From positions 1-41,457 of the forward strand of contig NZ_JAEVHM010000036.1 in assembly GCF_016802865.1 (NCBI RefSeq): a stretch of 41,457 nt of DNA, read 5' to 3'. The notes under the pieces were generated by a model that did not search any database, had not been told where the DNA came from, and worked only from the letters and a program-made list of their open reading frames with translations. A program made the translations under genes and the position numbers. The first letter of the stretch is position 1. Each line of letters begins with the position of its first letter. Positions 18,400 to 27,691 of the stretch are shown one piece after another. This stretch comes from Micromonospora parastrephiae (GTDB taxonomy: Bacteria; Actinomycetota; Actinomycetes; Mycobacteriales; Micromonosporaceae).

Positions 18400-18873
18400 T
18401 TGTCCATCGAGATCGCCAACGAGTCCGGTGTCGACGTCGACACCGACGCCGTGCTCGCCGTCGCCCGGCACGCACTCGACGAGATGGGGGTCAACCCCCT
18501 CGCCGAGCTGTCCGTGCTGCTGGTCGACATCGACTACATGACCGAGCTGAACCACCGCTGGATGGGCGGCGACGGCCCGACCGACGTGCTCGCGTTCCCC
18601 ATGGACGAGGGCAGCGTCGACCACGGCCCGGGCGAGTCCGCCCCGGCCGGTGGGGAGCCGGCCCTGCTCGGTGACATCGTGCTGTGCCCCGAGGTGGCGG
18701 CCAAGCAGGCGGCCACCGCCGGGCACGCCCCGGCGGACGAGCTGCACCTGCTCACCGTGCACGGGGTGCTGCACCTGCTCGGCTACGACCACGCGGAGCC
18801 GGAGGAGGAGCGGGAGATGTTCGCGCTCCAGGCCCGACTGCTGGCGAGCTGGCGGTCGACCCGCACCCAGTGA
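18400..18873 (+). CDS. ybeY: Endoribonuclease YbeY
   Basis: A 157-residue zinc-dependent RNase needed for 16S rRNA 3'-end maturation and 70S quality control. The zinc site is [11 protein letters not shown], with His121, His125 and His131. [10 protein letters not shown] and LGDIVLCPE are family marks. The TTG start at 18400 is supported by AGAGGAAAG just upstream. It follows phoH by 15 bases, and its TGA shares one base with the ATG of the CorC-like gene. Confidence 0.95.
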   Translation: MSIEIANESGVDVDTDAVLAVARHALDEMGVNPLAELSVLLVDIDYMTELNHRWMGGDGPTDVLAFPMDEGSVDHGPGESAPAGGEPALLGDIVLCPEVAAKQAATAGHAPADELHLLTVHGVLHLLGYDHAEPEEEREMFALQARLLASWRSTRTQ

Positions 18874-20252
18874 TGTCCACTCCTCCGTTACTGGCGGCCG
18901 GCCCCACCGCCGGCCTTCCCGATGTGCAGCTGATCGTCTTCGCGGCCGGCCTGGTGGTGCTGGCCGGCGTGATCGCGATGACCGAGGCGGCGCTCGCCGC
19001 GGTTTCTCCGGCCCGGGCCGCCGAACTGGCCCGGGACGGCGTACGCGGTGCCCGCACCCTCCAGGCGGTGGCCGGCGACGTGGTCCGGCACCTCAACCTG
19101 CTCCTGCTGTTGCGGCTGCTCGCCGAACTGACCGCCACCACGCTGGTGGCGCTTGTCGCGGTGGACAGCTTCGGCGCCGGCTGGCGGGCCGCGCTGGTCA
19201 CCGCCGGCGCGATGACCGTGGTCAGCTTCGTGGTGGTCGGGGTCGCCCCGCGCACCATCGGGCGGCAGCACGCGTACGCCGTGGGTCGGGCGGTGGCGCC
19301 GCTGGTCCGCTGGCTGGGCCGGGCGCTCAACCCGCTCGCGTCGCTGCTGATCCTCATCGGCAACGCGGTCACCCCGGGGCGCGGCTTCCGGGAGGGCCCG
19401 TTCGCCACCCAGGTGGAGTTGCGTGAGCTGGTCGACCTGGCCGAGCAGCGCGGCGTGGTCGAGCACGGCGAACGTCAGATGATCCACTCGGTCTTCGCGC
19501 TCGGCGACACCATCGCCCGTGAGGTGATGGTGCCGCGGACGGAGATGGTGTGGATCGAGGAGGGCAAGACGCTCGCGCAGGCGCTGGCGCTCTTCCTGCG
19601 GTCCGGTTTCTCCCGCATCCCGGTGATCGGCGAGAGCGTCGACGACGTGCTGGGCGTGCTCTACCTCAAGGACCTGATCCGGCGGTCCCGGGGCGGTGAC
19701 CCGTCGGCCGAGCAGTTGCCGGTGGCCGAGCTGATGCGCCCGGCGACCTTCGTACCCGAGTCGAAGCCGGTGGACGACCTCCTGTCGGAGATGCAGGCGG
19801 CCCGCAACCACCTGGTCATCGTTGTCGACGAGTACGGGGGCACCGGTGGCCTCGTCACCATCGAGGACATCCTGGAGGAGATCGTCGGCGAGATCACCGA
19901 CGAGTACGATGTCGAACGCCCTCCGGTCGAACGCCTGCCCGACTCCTCGGTGCGGGTCACCGCCCGCCTGCCGGTGGAGAACCTGGGCGAGCTGTTCGAC
20001 ACCGACCTGCCCACCGACGAGGTGGAGACGGTCGGTGGTCTGCTCGCCCAGTCGCTCGGGCGGGTGCCGATCCCCGGCGCGGAGGTCGAGGTGGCCGGTC
20101 TCCGACTCGTCGCCGAGGGCACCACCGGCCGGCGCAACCGGATCGACACGGTCCTGGTCAGCCGGGCGGAGTCGGGCGACGAGCAGGACACCAGCCCCGG
20201 GGACGACCAGGGCCACAACCGCGACGAGGAGAGGCAACCCGCAGATGCCTGA
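18873..20252 (+). CDS. CorC/HlyC-type DUF21 and CBS-domain membrane protein
   Basis: A 459-residue membrane protein of the CNNM/CorC family, linked to magnesium or other cation homeostasis. An N-terminal DUF21 region with about four membrane helices occupies residues 1-165. Two CBS repeats follow ([33 protein letters not shown] with [18 protein letters not shown]). A C-terminal CorC/HlyC domain ([16 protein letters not shown]) ends the protein. It overlaps ybeY by one base and the next gene by eight. The ybeY-corC-era arrangement is conserved in actinobacteria. Confidence 0.93.
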   Translation: MSTPPLLAAGPTAGLPDVQLIVFAAGLVVLAGVIAMTEAALAAVSPARAAELARDGVRGARTLQAVAGDVVRHLNLLLLLRLLAELTATTLVALVAVDSFGAGWRAALVTAGAMTVVSFVVVGVAPRTIGRQHAYAVGRAVAPLVRWLGRALNPLASLLILIGNAVTPGRGFREGPFATQVELRELVDLAEQRGVVEHGERQMIHSVFALGDTIAREVMVPRTEMVWIEEGKTLAQALALFLRSGFSRIPVIGESVDDVLGVLYLKDLIRRSRGGDPSAEQLPVAELMRPATFVPESKPVDDLLSEMQAARNHLVIVVDEYGGTGGLVTIEDILEEIVGEITDEYDVERPPVERLPDSSVRVTARLPVENLGELFDTDLPTDEVETVGGLLAQSLGRVPIPGAEVEVAGLRLVAEGTTGRRNRIDTVLVSRAESGDEQDTSPGDDQGHNRDEERQPADA

Positions 20253-20631
20253 GACACCCGCCACGCCCACCGCCCGGCCCACCCCCACCGCGCCGGCCCC
20301 GTTGAGCACCGAGGACGCGAAGCTGGTCGTCCTGGCCCGGGGAGCCCGTGGGCGGGTCGCGGCGGTGGAGGGCGCCGCGGTCCGGGACCAGGACGGCCGG
20401 ACGTACGCGGCGGCCAGCGTCGCCCTGCCCTCGCTGACCCTCACCGCGTTGCAGTTGGCGGTGGCGTCGGCGGTGGCGGCCGGTGCGAGTCGGCTGGAGG
20501 CGGCGGTCGTGGTGACCGAGGCGTCGACGCTGGACGGCGCCGGCCACGCCGCCGTTCGTGACCTCGCCGTGGACGCGCCGATCCACGTGGCCGCGCCGGA
20601 CGGCACCGTGCTCGGCACGGTGACCCAGTGA
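20245..20631 (+). CDS. Short deaminase-fold-like protein between corC and era
   Basis: A 128-residue protein whose position matches the small gene always found between corC and era in actinobacteria (for example Rv2365c of M. tuberculosis), sometimes annotated as cytidine deaminase. [33 protein letters not shown] and AAVVVTEA resemble the cytidine deaminase fold. The zinc ligands, an H/C-A-E motif and PCxxC, are absent; there is no Cys in the protein. Deaminase activity is therefore unlikely. A Pro/Thr-rich tail covers the first 25 residues. It overlaps both neighbours (8 bases with corC; GTGA with era). Confidence 0.85.
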   Translation: MPETPATPTARPTPTAPAPLSTEDAKLVVLARGARGRVAAVEGAAVRDQDGRTYAAASVALPSLTLTALQLAVASAVAAGASRLEAAVVVTEASTLDGAGHAAVRDLAVDAPIHVAAPDGTVLGTVTQ

Positions 20632-21533
20632 GCCCCGTGCAGGATCCGCAGGCGCGCCCGTACCGGGCCGGGTTCGGTTGCTTCGTCGGACGGCCCAACG
20701 CCGGCAAGTCCACGCTGACCAACGCCATCGTCGGCACCAAGATCGCGATCACCTCGAACAAGCCGCAGACCACCCGGCACGTCATCCGGGCCGTGCTGCA
20801 CCGTCCGGATTCGCAGCTGGTCCTGGTCGACACGCCGGGCCTGCACCGTCCGCGTACGCTGCTGGGCGAGCGCCTCAACGACCTGGTCCGGTCGACCTGG
20901 ACCGAGGTCGACGTGATCGGCCTCTGCATCCCGGCCGACGAACCGGTCGGGCGGGGTGACCGTTTCATCTCCGGTGAGTTGGCCGAGCTGAAGGCGACCG
21001 TGCTGGCGGTGGTCACCAAGACCGACCTGGTGGACAAGCGCCGGCTGGCCGAGCAGTTGCTCGCGGTCAGCGAGATGGGGGAGTTCGCCGAGATCGTGCC
21101 GGTGAGCGCCGTGTCCGGGCACCAGGTGGACACGCTGGTCGACGTGATGACCAGTTACCTGCCGCCGTCGCCGCAGCTCTACCCCGACGACATGCTCACC
21201 GACGACCCTGAGCAGGTGCTCGTCGCGGAGCTGATCCGGGAGGCCGCCCTGGAAGGTGTCCGCGACGAGTTGCCGCACTCGATTGCGGTGGTGGTCGAGG
21301 AGATGATCCCCGAGGGTCAGGTCATGAAGATCTACGCCGACCTGTACGTGGAACGACCCAGCCAGAAGGCGATCGTCCTCGGCCACAAGGCGAGCCGACT
21401 CAAGGAGGTCGGCACCACCGCCCGCAAGCAGATCGAGGAGTTGCTCGGCAGCCGGGTCTACCTGGACCTGCACGTGCGGGTGGCGAAGGACTGGCAGCGC
21501 GACCCGAGGCAGCTGCGCAAGCTGGGCTTCTGA
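20628..21533 (+). CDS. era: GTPase Era
   Basis: A 301-residue GTPase that binds the 3' end of 16S rRNA during 30S assembly. GTP-binding motifs are G1 GRPNAGKS (21-28), G3 DTPG and G4 TKTD. The C-terminal KH domain contains EEMIPEGQVMKIYADLYVE and GHKASRLKEVG. The GTG start overlaps the previous stop as GTGA. Its presence beside ybeY and phoH makes this a ribosome-maturation operon. Confidence 0.97.
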   Translation: MSPVQDPQARPYRAGFGCFVGRPNAGKSTLTNAIVGTKIAITSNKPQTTRHVIRAVLHRPDSQLVLVDTPGLHRPRTLLGERLNDLVRSTWTEVDVIGLCIPADEPVGRGDRFISGELAELKATVLAVVTKTDLVDKRRLAEQLLAVSEMGEFAEIVPVSAVSGHQVDTLVDVMTSYLPPSPQLYPDDMLTDDPEQVLVAELIREAALEGVRDELPHSIAVVVEEMIPEGQVMKIYADLYVERPSQKAIVLGHKASRLKEVGTTARKQIEELLGSRVYLDLHVRVAKDWQRDPRQLRKLGF

Positions 21534-21718
21534 TCCACCACGCCGGCCGGACCGGGACACTCCGGTCGGGTCGCGACCGCGCTGGCGACGTACTCCATGA
21601 TCGTCTTCGGTCGTGTCGATGGGGAGATTCACGTTCGGTCGGGGTGCCGGCCGTTTGGTGGCGGCACCGCGCAGGGTAGGGGAGGTACGCCCCGCGTCCC
21701 CGACCCAGATGCAGGCTG

Positions 21719-22912
21719 ATGCGCAACAGGTATCTCGATCTGCTCCGTTTCCTGGCCATCGTTCGAGTTGTCGTCTACCACGTCACCGGGTGGGCGACCC
21801 TCACTCTCGTCTTCCCTGCCATGTCGGTGATGTTCGCGCTGGCCGGCTCGTTGATGGCCGCATCGCTCACCCGGTCCGGCCCGGTCGCGGTCGGTCGTCG
21901 GCTGCGTCGGTTGCTGCCGTCGCTGTGGGTGCTGGCGGCGGTCTTCGTACCGGCCATGCTGTTCAGCGGGCTGGCGGTGAGCCCCCGGCTGCTGCTGTGG
22001 CTGTTCCCCATCGCCGATCCGCCGGCCAACAACTGGGGCGCCATCGCGCTGAGCATCATCTGGTACCTGCGCGACTACCTGTGGTTCGTGCTCGCCTCAC
22101 CGGTGGCGTTCTGGCTGTTCCGCAAGGCCCCACTGCCCACTCTGCTCGCCCCGTACCTCCTGTTGGTGACCGTCGAGGTGGGCATCTACCCGGCGCCGCC
22201 GGTGCTGCGCGAATTCGGTCTGTACTTCGGCGCGTGGCTGCTCGGGTTCGCCCACCACGCGGGGATGCTGCGCCGCCTCGCCGGCCGGGTGCTGTACCCG
22301 CTGGCGCTGGCGCTCGCGACAGCCGGCGGCGCGTGGATCGTCGCGCATCCCGGTCCACGCGGGTACGACCTCAACGACAACCACCTCGGCAACGCTCTCT
22401 GGTCCGCGGCGTTCATCCTGATCGTGCTCGGTCGGGGGCCGGCCGACATCACCTGGCTGGGGCGCAGCCGGCTGGCCGACCGGGCGGTGACCGTGCTCAA
22501 CCGGCGCGCGCTGACGATCTACCTCTGGCACATGCCGTTCGTGGTGGCGCTGACCCCGCTGGTCGACGTGGTCGGCTGGTCCCACCGGAACCCGCTGGGG
22601 TTGGCCATCCGGGTGCTGCTGGTCTTCGCGCTGGTCGGGGTCGTCACCCTGGCCGTCGGCTGGGTCGAGGACGTCGCCGCCCGACGGCTACCGGAGCTGA
22701 TCCCGGGCGGCCCGCCGGTGCCGGCCGAGTCGGCTGGTCGGTCCGGTGCCGGGTCGGCTGGTCGGTCCGGTGCCGGGTCGGCTGGTCGGTCCGGCGCCGA
22801 GTCGGCTGGTCGGTCCGGTGCCGGGCCGGTTGGGCGCGCCGTCGGATCGGCCGCGGTGCCGGCGCAGCGGGTGGCCGGGGAGGCGGCCACCGTCGACGTC
22901 ACCGCTGGTTGA
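21719..22912 (+). CDS. Acyltransferase 3 family membrane protein
   Basis: A 397-residue multi-pass protein of the acyltransferase 3 (OafA-like) family, which acylates sugars of envelope polymers, lipids or antibiotics. The N-terminal RYLDLLRFLAIVRVVVYHV carries the conserved Arg-Asp and the candidate catalytic His21. About nine further helices follow, including RALTIYLWHMPFVVAL with a second conserved His. The last 75 residues are a hydrophilic tail with four 8-residue repeats (see the repeat entry). The 185-base gap from era suggests a separate promoter. Its 3' end overlaps the convergent DUF4097 gene by 14 bases. Confidence 0.88.
   Translation: MRNRYLDLLRFLAIVRVVVYHVTGWATLTLVFPAMSVMFALAGSLMAASLTRSGPVAVGRRLRRLLPSLWVLAAVFVPAMLFSGLAVSPRLLLWLFPIADPPANNWGAIALSIIWYLRDYLWFVLASPVAFWLFRKAPLPTLLAPYLLLVTVEVGIYPAPPVLREFGLYFGAWLLGFAHHAGMLRRLAGRVLYPLALALATAGGAWIVAHPGPRGYDLNDNHLGNALWSAAFILIVLGRGPADITWLGRSRLADRAVTVLNRRALTIYLWHMPFVVALTPLVDVVGWSHRNPLGLAIRVLLVFALVGVVTLAVGWVEDVAARRLPELIPGGPPVPAESAGRSGAGSAGRSGAGSAGRSGAESAGRSGAGPVGRAVGSAAVPAQRVAGEAATVDVTAG
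22729..22824 (+). repeat. Four tandem 24-bp repeats in the acyltransferase tail
   Basis: Copies start at 22729, 22753, 22777 and 22801. The 24-base unit begins GTCGGCTGGTCGGTCCGG and encodes SAGRSGAG. Copies 1, 2 and 4 are identical; copy 3 differs at two bases (one silent, one giving Glu). The repeat keeps the frame, so copy-number change would only lengthen or shorten a cytoplasmic linker. Confidence 0.95.
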
Positions 22913-23705
22913 TCCGAACGTTGCCGCTGCCGGCCGAACCGTCGAGCACCAGGGACGCCGCCGGGTCGTCGGCGACGGTCACCTGGGTGTCGCCGGAGCC
23001 GGCGCTGGAGCGCACCCGGTAGCTGCCCGCCGGCACCAGCATCGTCACGTCTCCGCTGGACGCGTGCGCCCGCGCCGCGGCGGGCTTGTCCAACTCGACG
23101 GTGACGTTGCCGGAGCCGGCCTCGGCGTCCGTCGCGCCACCGAGCCGCCGCGCGGTGATGTCACCGGACCCGGCGCGCAGGCGGACCGCCGCGCCGGCCT
23201 CGCTGACGTCGATGTCGCCGGAGCCGGTCTCCACCCCGACCGCGCCCGTGGCGCCGGCGATCCGCACGTCACCCGAGCCCAACCGGAGGTCCACCGCACC
23301 GACCCGGCTCAGGTCGACGTCACCGGAACCGGACTCCCCCTGCACGGTCACGCCCTCCGGCACGGTCACCTCGTAGGAGACGGTGCACCGACTGCCGCAG
23401 TCGGTGTCCAGGACCAGCTCGCTGCCCTTGATCTCGTACCGGGCCTTGGGCTCGCCCCCCTGGTACCGCACCACCCGCTTGATCCGCGCCTCACCCGCCG
23501 GCCCGGTGCCCCGGACCATCATGTCGCCGGAGCCCCCCAGCATCCGGATCGTGGTGATCTTCACCGCCTCGGTGTCGTCGTAGTCGAGCCGGCGGAACGA
23601 GAGGTTGTCGCACCCGGCGAGCAGGATGAGGGTGGCGGCCATCCCCAGCGCGACGGGGGCCGTGGCGCGACGGCGAACGGCTGCGGTGGTTTCGAGCAGT
23701 GCCAT
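22899..23705 (-). CDS. DUF4097-type lipoprotein with a GSGD beta-repeat
   Basis: A 268-residue predicted cell-surface lipoprotein, with the lipobox LAGC (Cys32) after a hydrophobic signal. From residue 55 the chain repeats a GSGD or GSGN turn about every 18-20 residues (GSGDMMV, GSGDVDL, GSGDVRI, GSGDIDV, GSGDITA, GSGNVTV, SSGDVTM, GSGDTQV, GSGNVRI), as in DUF4097-type beta-helical domains. One Cys pair (DCGSRC) could form a disulfide. Function is unknown; such proteins are often called adhesin-like. The ATG at 23705 has no obvious ribosome binding site, and a nearby upstream GTG is possible. Confidence 0.8.
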   Translation of the reverse strand: MALLETTAAVRRRATAPVALGMAATLILLAGCDNLSFRRLDYDDTEAVKITTIRMLGGSGDMMVRGTGPAGEARIKRVVRYQGGEPKARYEIKGSELVLDTDCGSRCTVSYEVTVPEGVTVQGESGSGDVDLSRVGAVDLRLGSGDVRIAGATGAVGVETGSGDIDVSEAGAAVRLRAGSGDITARRLGGATDAEAGSGNVTVELDKPAAARAHASSGDVTMLVPAGSYRVRSSAGSGDTQVTVADDPAASLVLDGSAGSGNVRINQR

Positions 23706-23807
23706 GGCCAGCACGCTACGGCCGAGCACGAGTCGGGCGCATCGGGGTTCATCCGCGCGTCCACCCCGAACCGACCCTGATTTCACACCCCGAGGGAGAA
23801 TGGTCCG

Positions 23808-24347
23808 ATGGCCGGGTACCGCCGACAGCTCTACCGCGACGACGCGGTGGTGCTGCGCGTACAGAAACTCGGCGAGTCCGACCGGATCATCACCCTGCTC
23901 ACCCGCCGGCACGGCCGGTTGCGCGCGGTGGCCCGGGGGGTTCGTCGCACCATGAGCAAGTTCGGTGCGCGGCTCGAACCGTTCGGCCACGTCGACCTGC
24001 AACTCGCCGGCGACCCGAAGGGCAACCACGGCAGCTCGCTGCACACGGTCAGCCAGGTCGAGGGCATCGACCTGTACGGCAAGCGGTTCCTCGGCGACTA
24101 TCCCCGCTACACGGCGGCCAGCGCCATCGCCGAGACCGCCGAGCGGCTGACGCCGGTGGAGCGGGAGCCCTCGCTGCGACTGTTCCAGCTCACCGTGGGC
24201 GCGTTGAAGGCGCTGTCCCGAGGCGAGCACGCCACCACCCTGGTGCTCGACGCGTACCTGCTGCGCGGGATGGCCCTCGCCGGCTGGGCGCCGGCGTTGA
24301 CCGCGTGCGCGGTCTGCGGCACCGTGGCGCCGGTCAGGAGGGCCTGA
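23808..24347 (+). CDS. recO: DNA repair protein RecO, C-terminally truncated
   Basis: RecO helps RecR and RecA load on SSB-coated DNA and anneals strands. The OB-fold N-terminus is clear: YRDDAVVLRVQKLGESDRIITLLTRRHGRLRAVARG, with good spacing from GAGGGAGA to the ATG. The helical domain follows up to LTACAVCG. The frame then ends with TVAPVRRA and a stop, giving 179 residues against a usual 240-270. The second half of the zinc site and the C-terminal helices are missing. No other frame after 24347 encodes them, so this is not a simple frameshift but lost sequence. It is either a pseudogene, a deletion or rearrangement end point, or an assembly gap. Confidence 0.85.
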   Translation: MAGYRRQLYRDDAVVLRVQKLGESDRIITLLTRRHGRLRAVARGVRRTMSKFGARLEPFGHVDLQLAGDPKGNHGSSLHTVSQVEGIDLYGKRFLGDYPRYTAASAIAETAERLTPVEREPSLRLFQLTVGALKALSRGEHATTLVLDAYLLRGMALAGWAPALTACAVCGTVAPVRRA

Positions 24348-24385
24348 GCCGACCGGCTCCGGCCGTGGCGGGAAGGGGTGATCTG

Positions 24386-24919
24386 GTGAGGGGCGACCTG
24401 GACGAGACGCTGGCCCGGCTGGCTCGGCGCGAAGAGGCGCTGCGTCGGCGGGCCAACGACCGTGACGACAGCACACCACCGCCGGGTCCGGTCGGCGGAC
24501 CGGTCCACCACGCGAGCGGCCACACCGACCCCCGCAACGCCGGGCCGGGCCGGCACGATGCCCGACACGCGGGGCGGGACGTCCCCGACGAGCCGGCCGG
24601 CTGGGGCCCGGTCGAGGAGGTTGCCGAGGCGGTCCGTCAGGTCGTCGACGCCCACCCGGGGCTGGCGGTGACCGTCCGCGTCGAGCACGCCGGGCGGACG
24701 TACCCGCTGCGGGTTTCCTGGGACGGCCCGCACGTCACGGTCGGCCCGGAGCCCCCGGCGACGCCGGTGGAACCCCCGCCGGCCTGGCCGATGTCGGGAC
24801 GGACGGTGCCGGCGTGGGCACCGGGCCCGGACGGGTTGACCCCGGACCCGGCGGCCCGCCTGGCCGAGTTGATCCGGCGGGACCCGTCGCTGCTCGACGA
24901 GTTGGACCCGCGGCGCTGA
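24386..24919 (+). CDS. Conserved-looking hypothetical protein, charged N-terminus and Pro-rich C-terminus
   Basis: A 177-residue protein with GTG start 24386, preceded by GGAAGGGG at 24371-24378. It begins with a charged helix (DLDETLARLARREEALRRRANDRDD). A disordered Pro/Gly/His/Asp-rich stretch follows, then a compact segment around 75-120 (VEEVAEAVRQVVDAHPGLAVTVRVEH, RTYPLRVSWDGPHVTV), a Pro-rich linker and a C-terminal helix LAELIRRDPSLLDELDPRR. I do not recognise the family. It precedes the AAA ATPase gene by 39 bases and may be cotranscribed with it. Confidence 0.65.
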   Translation: MRGDLDETLARLARREEALRRRANDRDDSTPPPGPVGGPVHHASGHTDPRNAGPGRHDARHAGRDVPDEPAGWGPVEEVAEAVRQVVDAHPGLAVTVRVEHAGRTYPLRVSWDGPHVTVGPEPPATPVEPPPAWPMSGRTVPAWAPGPDGLTPDPAARLAELIRRDPSLLDELDPRR

Positions 24920-24958
24920 CCAGACGCGGAACTGGCCGCGGGCGGCTACGGTCGGGCG

Positions 24959-27183
24959 GTGGCGCAACCCGACCTGACCCTGATGGCGAGCCTGCGGCGG
25001 CCGCGTTGGACGCTCGACGTGGCATCGTGCGGCTGCACCCGGAGGCGCTGACCGCGCTCGGCCTACGCCCCGGCGATCCGGTCCGGCTGACCGGTCGCCG
25101 GGAGACGGCCGGGATCGTCGCGGCCGCCGACCCGGGCGCGAGCGCCGCCCTGCTGTACGCCGACGACCTGACGCTGGGCAACCTCGGCCTGCGCGACGGC
25201 GGTCAGGTGCGGGTGACCCCGGTGCCGCTGACGGCGGCGGGCCGGGTCACCCTCGCCGGCCCGGTGGGGGTGGTGGCGGCGGTCAGCCCGGAGATGCTCC
25301 GGCTCGCCCTGCTCGGCAAGGTGGTCACCATGGGCGACGACGTGTCGCTGTTGCCGCAGGATGTGCTGCCGGACGCCTCGGTACGCAGCCTGGTCGAGGC
25401 GGCCCGCCGCAGCCTCGCCAACACCGTCGGCTTCGCCTGGACGAGCACGCTGCTCACCGTGGTCGCGGTGGAACCGGCCGCCGGTGCGCTGGTCACCATG
25501 GACACGCTGGTCGGCTGGGAGCACGGCCCGGCCACGCACGGCGAGCCCGCCCCGGCCCACGACGCGCCGGCCCGGTCGCGCGGGACGACCGGCACGGCCC
25601 CGGAGATGATCCCGGCCGACGACGCGCCGGACGTGGACGAGCTGCCCGGGCTGCGGGCCCAGGCCGAGGAGCTGACCGAACTGCTCGACCTCGGCTTCCA
25701 CCACCGGGAGGTGCTGGGTCGGCTGGGCACCACCATCTCGTTGGGCGTGCTGCTCGGCGGGCCGGCCGGCTCCGGGAAGTCGGCGCTGGTCCGGGCGGTA
25801 GCGGCCCGCGTCGGTGCCCGCGTCCACCCGCTGTGGGCACCCGAGGTGGCCGCGCTGGCCAACCAGGCCGCCGCGGACCGGCTGCGGACCGCGGCGACGG
25901 CGGTACGCGCAGGCGGGCCGGCGGTGCTGCTGGTCACCGACGTGGAGGCGCTCGCCCCGGCCGACGAGCCCGGCCCGGTGGCGACCGTGTTCCGGCAGGT
26001 GCTCGCGGAGACCATCCGGGCCGGCGCCGCCGTGGTGTGCACCACGAGCCGACCGGAGGCGGTCGACCCGGCCCTGCGCGCGCCGGACCTGCTGTCGCTG
26101 CGGATCAGCATTCCGCTGCCCGACCCGGCGCTGCGCCGCGAACAGCTCACCGTGCTGACCCGCCAGGTTCCGCTGGCCGACGACGTACGGCTGGACGAGG
26201 TGGCCGCGCGTACCCCGGGGTTCGTCGCGGCGGACCTGGCCGCGCTGGTCCGGGAGGCCGGGGTACGGGCGGCACTGCGGCAGAAGGTGGCCGACATGCC
26301 GACGGTGGCGATGGGCGACTTCACCGCCGCCCTGGAGGTGGTCCGGCCGACCACGATGGCCGCGTCCACCCTCGAACTGGCGTCGGTGACCCTGGACGAC
26401 GTCGGCGGACTGGGAGAGGTCAAGCAGACGTTGACCGAGTCGGTGCTGTGGCCGCTGACCTACCCGGACACGTTCGCCCGGCTCGGCGTCCAGCCGCCGC
26501 GCGGCGTGCTGCTCTACGGACCGCCCGGCTGCGGCAAGACGTACCTGGTGACCGCACTGGCGGGGTCGGGGCGGGCGAACGTGCTCTCGGTGAAGGGTGC
26601 GGAACTGCTCTCCAAGTGGGTGGGCGAGAGCGAACGCGCGGTACGCGAACTGTTCCGCCGGGCCCGGGAGGCGGCACCGACGCTGATCTTCCTCGACGAG
26701 GTGGACGCGCTGGCCCCGGTACGCGGCCAGGCCACCGACGGGGGCACCACGGACCGGGTCGTCGCCGCGCTGCTCACCGAACTGGACGGGGTGGAGACCC
26801 TGCGCAACGTGGTGGTGGTCGGCGCGACGAACCGGCCGGACCTGGTCGACCCGGCGCTGCTGCGGCCGGGGCGCATGGAGCGGCTGGTCTACGTGCCGCC
26901 GCCGGACGGGACCGCGCGGGCGGAGATCCTGCGGGCCACCGCCCGAGACGTGCCGCTGGCACCGGACGTCGACCTGGCCGCACTCGGCGACGAACTGGTC
27001 GGCTTCTCGGCGGCGGACTGCGCGGCGCTGGTCCGGGAGGCGGCGCTGGCCGCGATGCGCGAGTCGTTGACCGCCGCGACGGTCACCGCCGCGCACGTGG
27101 CGACGGCCCGGCAACGGGTACGCCCGTCGCTGGACCCGGCCCAGGTCGCCCGGCTGGCCGCGTACGCCGCCGACCGCGGGTAG
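24959..27183 (+). CDS. CDC48/p97-like double AAA ATPase (apparent one-base frameshift near the start)
   Basis: A protein of about 741 residues once one base is restored near 25000-25008. GTG 24959 gives VAQPDLTLMASLR, which then joins, with one added C, to PAALDARRGIVRLHPEALTALGLRPGD, the CDC48 N-domain (double-psi barrel). D1 has Walker A GGPAGSGKS near 267, but its Walker B reads LLVTDVEALAP, with TD where DE is usual, and its arginine-finger region reads DPALRAPDLLSL. D1 is therefore probably inactive. D2 is canonical: YGPPGCGKT near 519, LIFLDEVDA near 575, and NRPDLVDPALLRPGRME. It is expected to unfold or remodel proteins using D2. It is convergent with gvpK. Confidence 0.88.
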
Positions 27184-27337
27184 AACGTCACACAACCTTT
27201 CACCGCGCCCGCGGCGTTCCCAGGACGTCACATTCCTCAGTGGAGATATCCACGACGACGTCAGGCGGTGCTCCGGGTCCCGGCCTGATCCGACGGCGGG
27301 CGGCGACCCCCTCCGGGTTGCTGCCGGCCGGCGCGGG

Positions 27338-27691
27338 TCAGTCCGTGGGCAGGAGCGGACCGAGTGGACCGAGGTCCAGGTTCAGGTCCTCCGGAGCCAG
27401 CCCGAAGTGTTCGCGCAGCCCGACCATCTGCTCCTCCAGGGCCATCAGCGTCACACCGATCCGCTCGACCTGCTCCTCGGTGAGGTCACCGAGGTCCACC
27501 CGGCGCAGGGCCTGCCGCTCCATCAGCTGCCGCAGCAGCTCGACGACGGTGAGCACCAGGCTCGCCAGCCCCCGCTCGACCGAGTCGCGGTCCACGACGA
27601 TCCGGCGGTCCAGCGGGGTCACCCGGGGCGGCTGCCACGACTCCGAGCCCAGCGCGGCGGCCAGCTCCGTCGCCTCGTCCCGCCCGGTCAT
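27338..27691 (-). CDS. gvpK: Gas vesicle protein GvpK
   Basis: A 117-residue accessory gas vesicle protein and the last gene of the minus-strand gvp operon. The family core is clear: RRIVVDRDSVERGLASLVLTVVELLRQLMERQALRRVDLGDLTEEQVERIGVTLM, shown here in part, followed by LGLAPEDLNLDLGPLGPL. It is probably cytosolic and required for vesicle assembly. The ATG overlaps the stop of gvpS as ATGA. No terminator is visible in the 154 bases before the convergent AAA gene. Confidence 0.95.
   Translation of the reverse strand: MTGRDEATELAAALGSESWQPPRVTPLDRRIVVDRDSVERGLASLVLTVVELLRQLMERQALRRVDLGDLTEEQVERIGVTLMALEEQMVGLREHFGLAPEDLNLDLGPLGPLLPTD

Noticed and set aside
18888..21632. Very long minus-strand open frame (914 residues)
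   Set aside because: It lies opposite corC, the small deaminase-fold gene and era, which have clear domains. The translation is Arg/His/Gly-rich with no domain, typical of the antisense frame in GC-rich DNA.
22729..22824. Possible CRISPR array
   Set aside because: The repeats are directly tandem with no spacers and encode a regular peptide. The same applies to 34661-34822.
24959..27183. AAA ATPase as GvpN
   Set aside because: GvpN is a single-domain MoxR-type ATPase of about 300-400 residues. This is a two-domain CDC48-like protein of about 741 residues, on the opposite strand.
27184..27337. Terminator between the convergent AAA and gvpK genes
   Set aside because: No stem of more than a few base pairs or T-rich tract was found, only two copies of ACGTCACA, which are probably chance.
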